NCBI RefSeq assembly: GCF_014805825.1
Contig: NZ_CP061941.1
Location: 806,001-870,000, forward strand
Direction of reading: 5' to 3'
DNA: 64,000 nucleotides
DNA from: Marinomonas algicola
GTDB taxonomy: Bacteria > Pseudomonadota > Gammaproteobacteria > Pseudomonadales > Marinomonadaceae
A model generated the notes under the pieces. It was given only the letters and a program-made list of their open reading frames with translations, had not been told where the DNA came from and ran no database searches. Both the position numbers and the translations under genes were made by a program. Positions 1 through 8,633 of the stretch are shown in pieces; within the stretch, counting starts at the first letter, position 1, and every line of letters starts with the position of its first letter.

Positions 1-1222
1 ACCCAAGTTCACTCGCTCTATTGTATTTTCCAAGCAAGCAACCAGCCAATATAGGGTCAGGTACGGCGGCCACCAGTAAGTGAATTAAGGCTTGATGATT
101 TTCGGTTTCCTGCCCAATTAGCGCTAAGGCTTCTTTTGTCGCGCCTATTTGAATTAAGCCCGCAATAGTATGAAGTTTGTTGGAATATTCATGAGTTTGG
201 CTGCGTAAGCTATCGGCATATTGCTTGATGCGAGTGAGTTTACGGCTGACCATTGCCAGTTCATCTTTGGGTCTGAAACTGGAAACGACTCCAATGATTT
301 GACCTTCCTGACGAACCGGTAGGCGGTTCGTTATAAGACATAGGTCGCCTAGCCAAAACTCTTGGTCAAATTGAGGTTGACCGTCTTCGAGGACTTCGAA
401 CATTTGACTGTCTGGTAATATTTTTTGAATAGGCTCGCCTAATAGTGGCACATTATCGGATAAGTTTAAGGTATTCAATGCGGCCCTGTTACACGTAGTA
501 ATACGCCCGTCCGCATTGATGGAAATGATCCCTTCTCGAATGGATTCTAACGTGGCGTTTCGTTCTTCAAATAATAAGCCGATTTGCTCCGGCTCAAGCC
601 CAAAAATGGCTTTTTTGAAATGATTAGAAAACCAAATGGCAATTAATATACTGGCCATGAAAGCGGAGAGCATCACAATTAATAAAGTGGTGCGATAGCG
701 GGAAAGAATAACATCGACCGTATCCAGCATAAAGCCAACGGAAACGATACCAACTATTACGTCGCCTTTTTGATCAAAAATAGGTGCCTTCCCTCTGATT
801 GAGGCACCCAAGCTGCCAGTCGCTTTTCGTACATACGGTTTACCCTCTAGTAACGCCGGTTCATTATGGTCACCTTCATCATCGTACATAGGCTTGCCAA
901 TGCGAGAAAATGTGGGATGAGATAATCTCACACTGTCGCTATCGCCTATGACCACAAAGCGAGCGTTGGTTGTGTCTGCTAAGTGCAGGCTAAGTGGCTG
1001 CAAGTAGGTGCTGTTTTTTTCTTCAACCGCCGTAATGATTTCAGGCATGGCCGCGATGACCTTGGCGACATCAAGAGCACGTTCCGCGACTTGTTCTTCA
1101 AGCGATTCATTCAAGTAATTTAGGGCAAACAGGCCTAAGGTGCCCGTTTGCAGTAAGGCCATCACACCAAGCATGAGGGTCATACGAGTTTTAAGCTTTA
1201 ATAGTCGTAAAAAATTTGTCAT
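1..1222 (-). CDS. CitA/DcuS-family sensor histidine kinase (C-terminus cut by window edge)
   Basis: Membrane sensor kinase of the CitA/DcuS/DpiB type, which senses di- and tricarboxylates. My minus-strand translation starts MTNFLRLLKLKTRM at 1222 and stays open to base 1 (about 407 residues). Order: an N-terminal membrane helix, a periplasmic PDC/CACHE domain with the citrate-sensor-like string RLSHP, a second helix (TLLIVMLSAFMASILIAIWF), a cytoplasmic PAS domain (about 215-320), then the H-box QTHEYSNKLHTIAGLIQ, where H is the phospho-acceptor. The ATPase domain lies outside the window. The gene is divergent from tctCBA across about 180 bp, so it probably controls that transporter with a response regulator encoded further left. 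Family is secure; ligand is inferred from the neighbour. Confidence 0.9.
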   Translation of the reverse strand, partial: MTNFLRLLKLKTRMTLMLGVMALLQTGTLGLFALNYLNESLEEQVAERALDVAKVIAAMPEIITAVEEKNSTYLQPLSLHLADTTNARFVVIGDSDSVRLSHPTFSRIGKPMYDDEGDHNEPALLEGKPYVRKATGSLGASIRGKAPIFDQKGDVIVGIVSVGFMLDTVDVILSRYRTTLLIVMLSAFMASILIAIWFSNHFKKAIFGLEPEQIGLLFEERNATLESIREGIISINADGRITTCNRAALNTLNLSDNVPLLGEPIQKILPDSQMFEVLEDGQPQFDQEFWLGDLCLITNRLPVRQEGQIIGVVSSFRPKDELAMVSRKLTRIKQYADSLRSQTHEYSNKLHTIAGLIQIGATKEALALIGQETENHQALIHLLVAAVPDPILAGCLLGKYNRASELG

Positions 1223-1403
1223 ACAGTAAACGCTCTTTTTCTCTCTATGGTATCTAAGAGTGCCTAAAACTTCCTGTGAACTTTATGAACAAAATGAATT
1301 TTAAGTATCATATAGCCTTTAAGCACATAATATTTGTAAAAAATGAATTGCCTAATATATTTAAGACTCTTAATTACAAATATAAAAAAAATGAGGTCAC
1401 AGC

Positions 1404-2387
1404 ATGTTATCTAAGTTTATCTCTCGTAATAAATCTACGCTATTAGCCGCCGCATTGGTGTCAAGCCTAAGTGCAGGAGTCGCTCATGCTGCCGTGGATG
1501 AGATTCATTTTCTAATCCCTGGTGGTGCTGGCGGTGGCTGGGATGGTACCGCTCGTGGCGTCGGTGAAGCATTAACCAAGTCTGGTTTGGTAGGCAGTGC
1601 GTCTTACGAAAACCTATCTGGTGGTGGTGGCGGTAAAGCCATTGCAAGTTTGATCGAAAAAGCCGATCAAAGTCATGATACATTAATGGTTAACTCTACT
1701 CCTATTGTTATCCGTTCATTAACGAAGGTATTCCCTCAATCTTTCCGTGATTTAACACCTATTGCCGCTGTTATTGGTGATTTCGGTGCTTTTGTTGTTC
1801 CAACTGATTCGAAATATCAAACGTTTCAAGAAGTCGTAAGTGATTTTAATGACAATCCTCGCTCAGTAGCAATTGCTGGTGGATCAGCTCGTGGCAGCAT
1901 GGACCATTTAGTTGCAGCAATGGCGTTTAAAGCAGCTGGTGGTGATGCACGTAAACTAAAATATGTGGCTTATGATGCTGGTGGTAAAGCCATGGCAGGT
2001 ATTCTATCTGGTGATGCCCATGTACTTTCAACAGGGTTCAGTGAAGCCATTGCTCTAGCGAATGCTGGTGAAGTACGCATTTTGGCGATTACGGGTGAAT
2101 CACGTTCTGCAACCGCACCGGATGTACCAACACTAAAAGAACTGGGTTATGACGCGACGTTTGTTAACTGGCGTGGATTCTTTGGCGCTCCTGGTTTGCC
2201 AGAAGCTGAAGCCGATGAATACGCGGCAACAATTGGTGAAATGTACAAAAAAGATGAGTGGGCAACGGTTCGTGACCGCAACGGCTGGACTGAAATTTTC
2301 ATCCCTCGCGCTGATTTTGTAACATTCCTAGAGCAACAAGAAGTTGAAGTTGGCAACCTTATGCGCGAGCTTGGTTTCTTAAAATAG
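1404..2387 (+). CDS. tctC: Tripartite tricarboxylate transporter substrate-binding protein TctC
   Basis: Periplasmic receptor of a tripartite tricarboxylate transporter (TctC/Bug family) that passes a carboxylate to the TctAB membrane pair. The 327-residue length is normal. A signal peptide runs to about residue 29 (SLSAGVAHA, then AVDEIHF). The start of the mature protein has the expected IHFLIPGGAGGGWDGTAR, the glycine-rich first ligand-binding loop. The ATG has GAGGT about 8 bp upstream. First gene of tctC-tctB-tctA; a 13-bp perfect hairpin follows directly, which could raise its level relative to the membrane genes. Substrate cannot be read from sequence; citrate or a related acid fits the divergent CitA-like kinase. 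Confidence 0.93.
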   Translation: MLSKFISRNKSTLLAAALVSSLSAGVAHAAVDEIHFLIPGGAGGGWDGTARGVGEALTKSGLVGSASYENLSGGGGGKAIASLIEKADQSHDTLMVNSTPIVIRSLTKVFPQSFRDLTPIAAVIGDFGAFVVPTDSKYQTFQEVVSDFNDNPRSVAIAGGSARGSMDHLVAAMAFKAAGGDARKLKYVAYDAGGKAMAGILSGDAHVLSTGFSEAIALANAGEVRILAITGESRSATAPDVPTLKELGYDATFVNWRGFFGAPGLPEAEADEYAATIGEMYKKDEWATVRDRNGWTEIFIPRADFVTFLEQQEVEVGNLMRELGFLK

Positions 2388-2410
2388 TCGCTCCTTCGTA
2401 GCGGTATTTC

Positions 2411-2441
2411 CAAAGCTTCAAACCGACCGTTTGAAGCTTTG
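2411..2441 (+). terminator. Intra-operon hairpin after tctC
   Basis: Perfect 13-bp inverted repeat CAAAGCTTCAAAC / GTTTGAAGCTTTG with a 5-base loop (CGACC), followed only by TCTTAATT. It sits 24 bp past the tctC stop and ahead of tctB. The poor T-run suggests partial termination or mRNA stabilisation of the binding-protein transcript rather than full stop. Confidence 0.6.
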
Positions 2442-2496
2442 TCTTAATTATGCATTTCAAGATAGGCGGGCAGTTGATCCGTCAAAGGTGAACCCT

Positions 2497-2970
2497 ATGA
2501 TTATTACGAAAGATCATATTGGCGGTTTGGTATTTCTGTGCCTGTCTGCCGCCTATGGTTATTATACAGGCGATATTTCTATGCTGCCGGGAGATGAATA
2601 TGAGCCCTTTAATGCACAAACTCTACCGAGCATATTGTCTTACATGGGTGGAATTCTTTCGATTGCTTTGCTCTTGACGGCAAGCCGAGATGCGAGCGAT
2701 CGTTTATCTTTTAAAGGTTACGACTTTCCTCTTGTTATTAAGTTGTTGGTTCTAGTTGTCTTATTTGGTATTGCGCTAGAATGGGTTGGTTTCTTAGTTT
2801 CAACGGTGTTCTTTTTGATTTGTGGCTATTGGTTGTTAGGTGAACGTAAGTGGAAAACGCTACTCATCGCCTCTGTTCCTTTTGCGTTATTTATTTGGTT
2901 CTCACTATCCCAGCTACTGGATATTTATCTTGCCCCAGGGCGTTTAATCACTATGTTGTTTGGAGGTTAA
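2497..2970 (+). CDS. tctB: Tripartite tricarboxylate transporter small membrane subunit TctB
   Basis: Small membrane subunit of the tripartite tricarboxylate transporter, about 157 residues with four predicted helices: an N-terminal one (HIGGLVFLCLSAAYGYYTG), ILSYMGGILSIALLLT, a long hydrophobic pair around VIKLLVLVVLFGIALEWVGFLVSTVFFLICGYWLL, and LLIASVPFALFIWF near the end. TctB proteins are weakly conserved, so position between tctC and tctA is the main support. I chose the ATG at 2497, preceded by AAAGGTGA, over an upstream TTG at 2431 that falls inside the hairpin. Its stop overlaps the ribosome-binding site of tctA, indicating coupled translation. Confidence 0.88.
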   Translation: MIITKDHIGGLVFLCLSAAYGYYTGDISMLPGDEYEPFNAQTLPSILSYMGGILSIALLLTASRDASDRLSFKGYDFPLVIKLLVLVVLFGIALEWVGFLVSTVFFLICGYWLLGERKWKTLLIASVPFALFIWFSLSQLLDIYLAPGRLITMLFGG

Positions 2971-2974
2971 GACC

Positions 2975-4516
2975 ATGTTAGAAGGTATTTTTACTGGATT
3001 AGGCACGGCCCTTATGCCATTCAATATTATGATGGTTGTGGTGGGTTGTTTTGCTGGTACTTTCATTGGAATGTTGCCGGGCCTTGGACCCATTTCGGCG
3101 GTTGCACTGATGATTCCAATTACCTATGGGCTTGATCCGGCTTCGGGTATTATCTTGATGGCGGGTGTTTACTACGGTGCCGTATTTGGTGGTTCAACGT
3201 CATCTATTTTGATTAATGCTCCAGGTTGTGCAAGTACAGTGGTGACATCATTTGATGGCTATCCGTTGGCTCAACAGGGGCAAGCGGGTAAGGCGCTTGC
3301 CTTGGCGGCCTACTGCTCATTTACTGGCGGCACAGTGGGGGCCATTATCCTGTTATTTGCGGCGCCCGCACTTGCCAAGGTGTCTTTAAGTTTTCAATCT
3401 GGAGATTATTTCGCGCTGATGGTGTTAGGTCTAACGGCTGTAGCGGCTTTCTCTGGAAAAGGGCAAGTTATTAAAGCCATGATCATGACGGTGTTTGGCT
3501 TGATGATTTCCACTGTCGGTATGGATACCATGACTGGTGCGCCACGATTTACTTTTGGGAGTGTGGATTTACTGGATGGCGTTAGCTTTTTGTTATTAGC
3601 CATGGCAACTTTTGCCTTAACAGAAGTGGTTATGTCATTAATGAAGCGACAACACCTTGAGGAAGATCAGCCTATTGATATGGCGGCCTTAGGCAGTATG
3701 AAGTTAAGCAAAGAAGAAGTGAAAGAAGTGGCTCCAACGGTGGCTCGTTCTTCTGTCTTTGGATTTATCATTGGTGTATTGCCTGGTGCAGGTGCCACTA
3801 TCGCCTCTTTCTTGGCATATGGTATGGAGCGCAACTTCGCTTCAGCGAAAGAAAAGTTGAAATTTGGCCGCGGTGCCTTACGCGGTTTAGCGGCTCCTGA
3901 AACGGCGAATAATGCCGCTTCTACCGGTTCTTTTGTACCACTTTTAACGTTAGGTATTCCTGGGTCAGGTACAACGGCGATCATGTTGGGGGCTTTGATT
4001 GCCGCAGGCGTTCAGCCTGGTCCACGTTTGTTTGTTGATAACCCTGATGTGTTCTGGTCAGTCATCATTTCTATGTATTTTGGTAATCTAGTGCTCTTGA
4101 TACTTAACTTACCATTGATACCCTATATTTCACGTTTGCTGGCTATCCCACGTCAAATATTGATTCCTTTGATTTTGTTCTTCTCTATCACAGGTGTCTA
4201 TTTGGTGAGCTTTAATACCTTTGATATCCAAATGATGGTATTTATTACTGTTATTGCTCTATTTCTTAAAATGTTGGAATTTCCAATGGCCCCGATGCTA
4301 CTTGGTTATATTTTAGGCGGTATCATGGAGCAAAACTTGAGCCGATCTTTGGTAATGTCAGACGGAAGTTTGGACTTTATCTGGGAGCGTCCTTTGACAC
4401 TGACGATAATCACGATTGCTGTTATTCTGCTATTTATGCCGCTTATTAGTAAGTTTTTTGAATCAAGAGCGAAGAAAGGCATTGAATCGTCTGTAAATAC
4501 AGGTGAGGGCGGTTAG
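2975..4516 (+). CDS. tctA: Tripartite tricarboxylate transporter large membrane subunit TctA
   Basis: Large permease subunit (TctA/DUF112 family), about 513 residues and 10-12 membrane helices. It carries the family's repeated glycine-proline signatures: GMLPGLGPISAVALMIPITY near residue 40, and the later copy IGVLPGAGATIASFLAYGMER with TLGIPGSGTTAIMLGAL. These repeats reflect the duplicated architecture of the family. Start taken at ATG 2975, with GGAGG about 8 bp upstream overlapping the tctB stop. Uptake should be driven by the ion gradient and depend on TctC. Last gene of the operon; a hairpin terminator follows. Confidence 0.95.
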   Translation: MLEGIFTGLGTALMPFNIMMVVVGCFAGTFIGMLPGLGPISAVALMIPITYGLDPASGIILMAGVYYGAVFGGSTSSILINAPGCASTVVTSFDGYPLAQQGQAGKALALAAYCSFTGGTVGAIILLFAAPALAKVSLSFQSGDYFALMVLGLTAVAAFSGKGQVIKAMIMTVFGLMISTVGMDTMTGAPRFTFGSVDLLDGVSFLLLAMATFALTEVVMSLMKRQHLEEDQPIDMAALGSMKLSKEEVKEVAPTVARSSVFGFIIGVLPGAGATIASFLAYGMERNFASAKEKLKFGRGALRGLAAPETANNAASTGSFVPLLTLGIPGSGTTAIMLGALIAAGVQPGPRLFVDNPDVFWSVIISMYFGNLVLLILNLPLIPYISRLLAIPRQILIPLILFFSITGVYLVSFNTFDIQMMVFITVIALFLKMLEFPMAPMLLGYILGGIMEQNLSRSLVMSDGSLDFIWERPLTLTIITIAVILLFMPLISKFFESRAKKGIESSVNTGEGG

Positions 4517-4538
4517 CTTTTTCTAATTTTTTTGTATT

Positions 4539-4587
4539 GGTCTGATGAGGTGCTTGTGACTGTGAAGGCATCCATCAGACCTGTTTT
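4539..4587 (+). terminator. Terminator of tctCBA
   Basis: Inverted repeat GGTCTGATG / CATCAGACC with a 25-base loop, followed by TGTTTTTA, 22 bp past the tctA stop. The loop is long, but stem and T-tract have the layout of an intrinsic terminator. Confidence 0.6.
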
Positions 4588-4741
4588 TATGGCCCCTTCA
4601 ACCTTCTTTTCTCCTCCTCTTTTAACATCACCTTGCCGTTTTTACTCTTTTCTTTTTTTGATCAATGACAATGACAACTAAGGTAACCTTGTTACATGCT
4701 GAGTTTAATTGAGTATCGTGAGAATAAAGTTGTAATCTAAG

Positions 4742-4761
4742 TAAAAATCGTTATCATTTCT
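4742..4761. promoter_or_regulatory. Candidate Fur box upstream of the siderophore transporter
   Basis: The stretch AAAATCGTTATCATTTC contains GTTATCATTT, close to the Fur hexamer repeats (ATTATC/GATAAT); about 12 of 18 positions fit. It lies about 70 bp upstream of a ferric-siderophore transporter, where iron repression is expected. The match alone would be unconvincing; context raises it. Confidence 0.45.
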
Positions 4762-4828
4762 TTTTATTTTTTTGTGTCTCTAAAAGTCACATTTATACGC
4801 AAGCTATTCACTGCATAAAAGGTTGATA

Positions 4829-5731
4829 ATGAAAAAACGTACTTTACTTTCCAGCTTCTTGAGCCTCTCTCTCTTTTCAATCAATGTTTTGGCGACAACT
4901 CAAATTGAACACCATCAAGGAACGCAGAGTTTTGATGCGGTACCAAAAAAAGTCATCACTTTTGATTTATCAAGTTTGGATACGATGGATTCTCTTGGTT
5001 TGGATGTTTTTGGCTTGCCTAAAGAGTTTGCTAATGGCCATTTAGAGAAATTTAAAGATGAAAGGTATACGAATGTTGGTTCTTTGTTTGAACCGGATTA
5101 CGAAGTTGTTGCGGCAAGTCAGCCAGATTTGGTCATTATTTCAGGTCGTGCATCCAATGCGTACGATGGGCTGTCTGATATTGCGCCTACAATTGATTTA
5201 ACCATTACGGGTGAGGATTTTTTAAATCAATTTAAAGAATCTAGTCGCAAAGTTGCGGCGATCTTTGATAAAGAATCTGAACTTGAAAGTCAGCTTGATC
5301 AGTTGGATCTGAAGGTTAATGAGATTAAATCCTTGGCAAAAACCTCAGGTAATGCGTTATTTATTTTAACGAATGGCGGAAAAATATCGGCATATGGCTC
5401 TGGGTCTCGTTTTGGTTGGTTGCATGACGACCTCGGTATAGAGCCTGTTATTAAAGATATTAAAGCGGCAACCCATGGCGATCCAGTCTCTTTTGAGTTT
5501 ATTTTGGAAACGAACCCTGATTGGATTTTTGTTCTTGATCGAGACTCTGCAATTGGTCGATCTCAAGATGCCGCAAAAACGCTGCTAGATAATGAGTTGA
5601 TCCATAAGACAAAAGCATCGAAAAACAATCAAATTGTGTATTTAAACGGCTTTAACTGGTACATCCTTGCGGGTGGCATGACGGCGACGATGGAAAGTGT
5701 TGAGGAAGTGCTGACGGCTTTAAGAAAATAG
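4829..5731 (+). CDS. Ferric siderophore ABC transporter, periplasmic binding protein (FatB/VctP type)
   Basis: Iron-chelate receptor of the FatB/VctP/CeuE class of periplasmic binding proteins (300 residues). A signal peptide (MKKRTLLSSFLSLSLFSINVLA) is followed by IEHHQGTQSFDAVPKKVITFDLSSLDTMDSLG, the usual first strand region, and later PDLVIISGRASNAYDGL and NPDWIFVLDRDSAIG, both typical of the class. Members bind catecholate or mixed siderophores such as vibriobactin, enterobactin or anguibactin; which one cannot be told here. ATG 4829 has AAAGG about 7 bp upstream and is preferred over a TTG two codons earlier. First of four tightly packed genes. There is no TonB-dependent receptor or biosynthesis gene nearby. 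Confidence 0.92.
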   Translation: MKKRTLLSSFLSLSLFSINVLATTQIEHHQGTQSFDAVPKKVITFDLSSLDTMDSLGLDVFGLPKEFANGHLEKFKDERYTNVGSLFEPDYEVVAASQPDLVIISGRASNAYDGLSDIAPTIDLTITGEDFLNQFKESSRKVAAIFDKESELESQLDQLDLKVNEIKSLAKTSGNALFILTNGGKISAYGSGSRFGWLHDDLGIEPVIKDIKAATHGDPVSFEFILETNPDWIFVLDRDSAIGRSQDAAKTLLDNELIHKTKASKNNQIVYLNGFNWYILAGGMTATMESVEEVLTALRK

Positions 5732-5742
5732 ATGATTAATAC

Positions 5743-6672
5743 ATGAAAAAGATATCTTTTTCCATCGTAATGCTGGTGATAATGCTGTCTATCATCAGCA
5801 TTTTTGTTGGTGTTCAGCATTTGCATTTTTCAGCTGAATCGTTTGACCTTGTTCTTCTGTCTCGTCTTCCTAGAACGTTAGCGTTGATTCTTGCGGGAGT
5901 CTCCTTGTCCGTTGCTGGCGTTATTATGCAGCAGTTAGCTCGTAATAAATTTGTAGAGCCAACCACGACGGGAACGGTTGAATCAGCCACGTTGGGCATG
6001 CTTTTAATGCTGATTTTTTACCCTGACGCGAGTGTGATTTATAAGTTAATCGTCGCGTGCATAACGTCTATTATTGGTACGGGTTTTTTTCTGCTATTAC
6101 TGCGTAAAGTGCCGCTTCGTTCCGATGTTATTGTGCCGTTAATTGGCATTATGTATGCCGGAGTAATTGGAGCCGTTATTACTTTTATTGCCTATAGAAT
6201 GGATCTATTGCAATCGATATGGGTTTGGACACAAGGCGACTTCTCTATGATTCTAAAAGGTCGCTACGAGCTTTTATGGTTTGCAGGTATCTTGAGTGTC
6301 GTGGCTTATTTTACGGCAGATAAGTTCACTTTAGCAGGTCTTGGGAAGCAAGTTAGTACTAACTTAGGGTTGAATTATAATGGTATATTCATTTGGGGTT
6401 TGGTGATTGTGTCATTAATTACAGGCGTGACTGTGGTGAACTCCGGCATCATTCCTTTTCTAGGGTTAGTTGTGCCAAACATTGTGAGTATTGTTATGGG
6501 TGACAACTTGCGTAGGTCGTTACCTTTTGTGGCGCTTGTCGGTGCGGCTTTAGTTCTTTTTTGTGACATCCTCGCACGTTTGATTAATTTTCCTTATGAA
6601 ATTCCAATTGGCACTGTCATGGGGGTGATTGGAAGCGGCCTCTTTCTCTATCTATTATTAAGGAGGCAGTAG
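5743..6672 (+). CDS. Ferric siderophore ABC transporter permease (FatD/VctD type)
   Basis: First of two FecCD-family permeases (309 residues, about 9 helices). It holds the family string LSRLPRTLALILAGVSLSVAGVIMQQLARNKFVEPTTTGT, containing the early conserved R-PR and MQ-L-RN positions, and near the C-terminus FLGLVVPNIVSIVMGDNLRRSLP, the loop that contacts the ATPase. It starts 11 bp after the binding protein and ends 1 bp before the second permease, so the set is one transcript. Expected to form a heterodimer with the next gene in the inner membrane. Confidence 0.92.
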   Translation: MKKISFSIVMLVIMLSIISIFVGVQHLHFSAESFDLVLLSRLPRTLALILAGVSLSVAGVIMQQLARNKFVEPTTTGTVESATLGMLLMLIFYPDASVIYKLIVACITSIIGTGFFLLLLRKVPLRSDVIVPLIGIMYAGVIGAVITFIAYRMDLLQSIWVWTQGDFSMILKGRYELLWFAGILSVVAYFTADKFTLAGLGKQVSTNLGLNYNGIFIWGLVIVSLITGVTVVNSGIIPFLGLVVPNIVSIVMGDNLRRSLPFVALVGAALVLFCDILARLINFPYEIPIGTVMGVIGSGLFLYLLLRRQ

Positions 6673-6673
6673 T

Positions 6674-7660
6674 ATGCGTATTCAATCGGTTACACATTTT
6701 TTGCAAACGTGGCTAACACCTCAATATCGACTAATGATTGCGGCTTTGGTTACCTTGGTTACTATCGGGTTATTTATGAGTTATGGCGTAAAAGCCAGTT
6801 GGGAATTTACAATTATGTTTCGTGGCAAAAAATTGCTCACGTTTCTAATCGTGGCATTTTGTATTGCTTGCTCCACATTATTTTTTCAAACATTGAGCCA
6901 TAATCGTATTATTACACCGGCGATTATGGGATTTGATTCGCTGTATATTTTGATTCAGACCTTGTTGGTTTTTTCAATTGGCTCCTTACAATACGCCCAA
7001 ATGAATGAGTATGTTAAATGGGGATTGGAGGTGTTTGTTTTAGTGTTTGCTTCCAGCTTCTTATTTCAATGGTTGTTTATAAAAAAACAACTGAATTTGT
7101 ATATTCTTATTCTCATTGGGGTCGTGCTTGGGGTGTTTTTTCAGAGTATTTCTGGCGTGTTTATGCGTATGATCAGCCCAACAGATTTTGCTGTGTTACA
7201 AGATTCTGCTTTTGCTAGCTTTGGTGCTGTTGATTTTCATTTATTAATGATTTCAGCTTTAGTGGTGCTGTTTATTTTGATCTTTATTGTGCGTAATCAC
7301 CATAAGCTTGATGTGTTGGCTCTAGGTAAGTTTACCGCGATTAACCTTGGTGTTGATCAGGCTCAATTAACCCGCCTACTTATTATCGTGATCTCTGTGC
7401 TGGTCGGGTTGTCTACTTCCTTAGTCGGTCCGGTAACTTTTTTTGGATTACTGGTGGTGAACCTAGCGTATTTTTTAACCGGTAGTCATTTACATCGTTT
7501 TTTGATTCCTATGACAGTGTTCATTGCCATGATTACTTTAATTAGTGGCGAATTCGTGTTGCAGCATGTTTTGCATTACAACACGAGACTCAGCATTATT
7601 ATTGAATTTGTCGGTGGCCTCTTCTTTTTAAGCTTGGTGATTAGGAAAAAAATTGCATGA
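6674..7660 (+). CDS. Ferric siderophore ABC transporter permease (FatC/VctG type)
   Basis: Second FecCD-family permease (328 residues). Conserved pieces are LSHNRIITPAIMGFDSLYILIQ, the equivalent of the MQ-RN-LA-P-G region of the partner, and SLVGPVTFFGLLVVNLAYFLTGSHLHRFLIP, the ATPase-coupling region. It follows the first permease after 1 bp and overlaps the ATPase start by 4 bp (ATGA), a sign of coupled translation. The two permeases are diverged from each other, as in fat and vct systems, supporting a heterodimeric channel. Confidence 0.92.
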   Translation: MRIQSVTHFLQTWLTPQYRLMIAALVTLVTIGLFMSYGVKASWEFTIMFRGKKLLTFLIVAFCIACSTLFFQTLSHNRIITPAIMGFDSLYILIQTLLVFSIGSLQYAQMNEYVKWGLEVFVLVFASSFLFQWLFIKKQLNLYILILIGVVLGVFFQSISGVFMRMISPTDFAVLQDSAFASFGAVDFHLLMISALVVLFILIFIVRNHHKLDVLALGKFTAINLGVDQAQLTRLLIIVISVLVGLSTSLVGPVTFFGLLVVNLAYFLTGSHLHRFLIPMTVFIAMITLISGEFVLQHVLHYNTRLSIIIEFVGGLFFLSLVIRKKIA

Positions 7661-8415
7661 TAAAAACCCATCAATTATCGCTTAGTTATGGTGATACATC
7701 GGTATTAAAGAATATTAATGTCCAATTTCGCACTTCTGGTATGACGAGTATTATTGGACCAAATGGTGCGGGTAAGTCGAGCTTGTTGTCTTTGGTGTGT
7801 CGATTGCAACAAGCAAGTAGTGGTTCTGTCACCTTTGATGAACAAGACATCCATGCGATTAAAAGTGCTCAACTCGCGACTAAAATGGCCATTTTGAGGC
7901 AAGAAAATCATCTGATGACACGCTTAAGTATTGAAGATTTAGTGTGTTTTGGTCGTTTTCCATACCATCAAGGCCGTCCAACTAAAGACGATTTCGAAAA
8001 AATAAATCGAGCTATATCCTTAATGGAATTAGACAATCTTAAAGCCCGCTACATTAATGAGCTGTCTGGCGGGCAACGACAAAGAGCGTATATCGCCATG
8101 GTGTTGGCGCAAGATACAGATTATATTTTTTTAGATGAGCCGCTTAACAATCTAGATATGAAGCACAGTGCGAATATCATGAAGGTACTGAGGAAAGTCA
8201 CTGATGAAATGAATAAAAGCGTCATTTTGGTCATTCACGATATTAATATTGCCGCTTGTTACAGTGATGAAATCATTGCGATGAAAGAAGGCGAAGTCGT
8301 TTGCCAAGATACGCCTGAAGTGATCATGAAAAATGAAAGATTAAGTGCGCTTTATGACATGCCACTGACGGTGGAAACCCTTCATGGCAAACCTGTGTGT
8401 TTGTATTACCTTTGA
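7657..8415 (+). CDS. Ferric siderophore ABC transporter ATP-binding protein (FepC/VctC type)
   Basis: ATPase of the iron-siderophore importer (252 residues). Walker A is GPNGAGKSS, the signature LSGGQRQRAYIAM, Walker B YIFLDEPLNNLD, and the switch histidine sits in VILVIHDINIAACYSD. Q-loop region is AILRQENH. All catalytic positions are intact. It overlaps the upstream permease by 4 bp and ends the operon; no clear terminator stem is visible in the 218 bp before the next, convergent gene. Confidence 0.95.
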   Translation: MIKTHQLSLSYGDTSVLKNINVQFRTSGMTSIIGPNGAGKSSLLSLVCRLQQASSGSVTFDEQDIHAIKSAQLATKMAILRQENHLMTRLSIEDLVCFGRFPYHQGRPTKDDFEKINRAISLMELDNLKARYINELSGGQRQRAYIAMVLAQDTDYIFLDEPLNNLDMKHSANIMKVLRKVTDEMNKSVILVIHDINIAACYSDEIIAMKEGEVVCQDTPEVIMKNERLSALYDMPLTVETLHGKPVCLYYL

Positions 8416-8633
8416 AGACATTGTGTGGCTAAACGGTGTTGCTAGGCTGTTCTCTAGGGAGACTGTGTTTCTAAACTAAAGGGAGTCTGCCATTTTTATA
8501 GTTAAACGTGGGACGTTCATTTACGGCTACTTGAGTTGGGAGAGGGGGCTGTTAGTTATCTGTGTGCGTTTCATTTTTATTTCATAAAATTCCCATGAGG
8601 CGCTTCAGCGTTAGAAGTTTAAATATGAATCCT

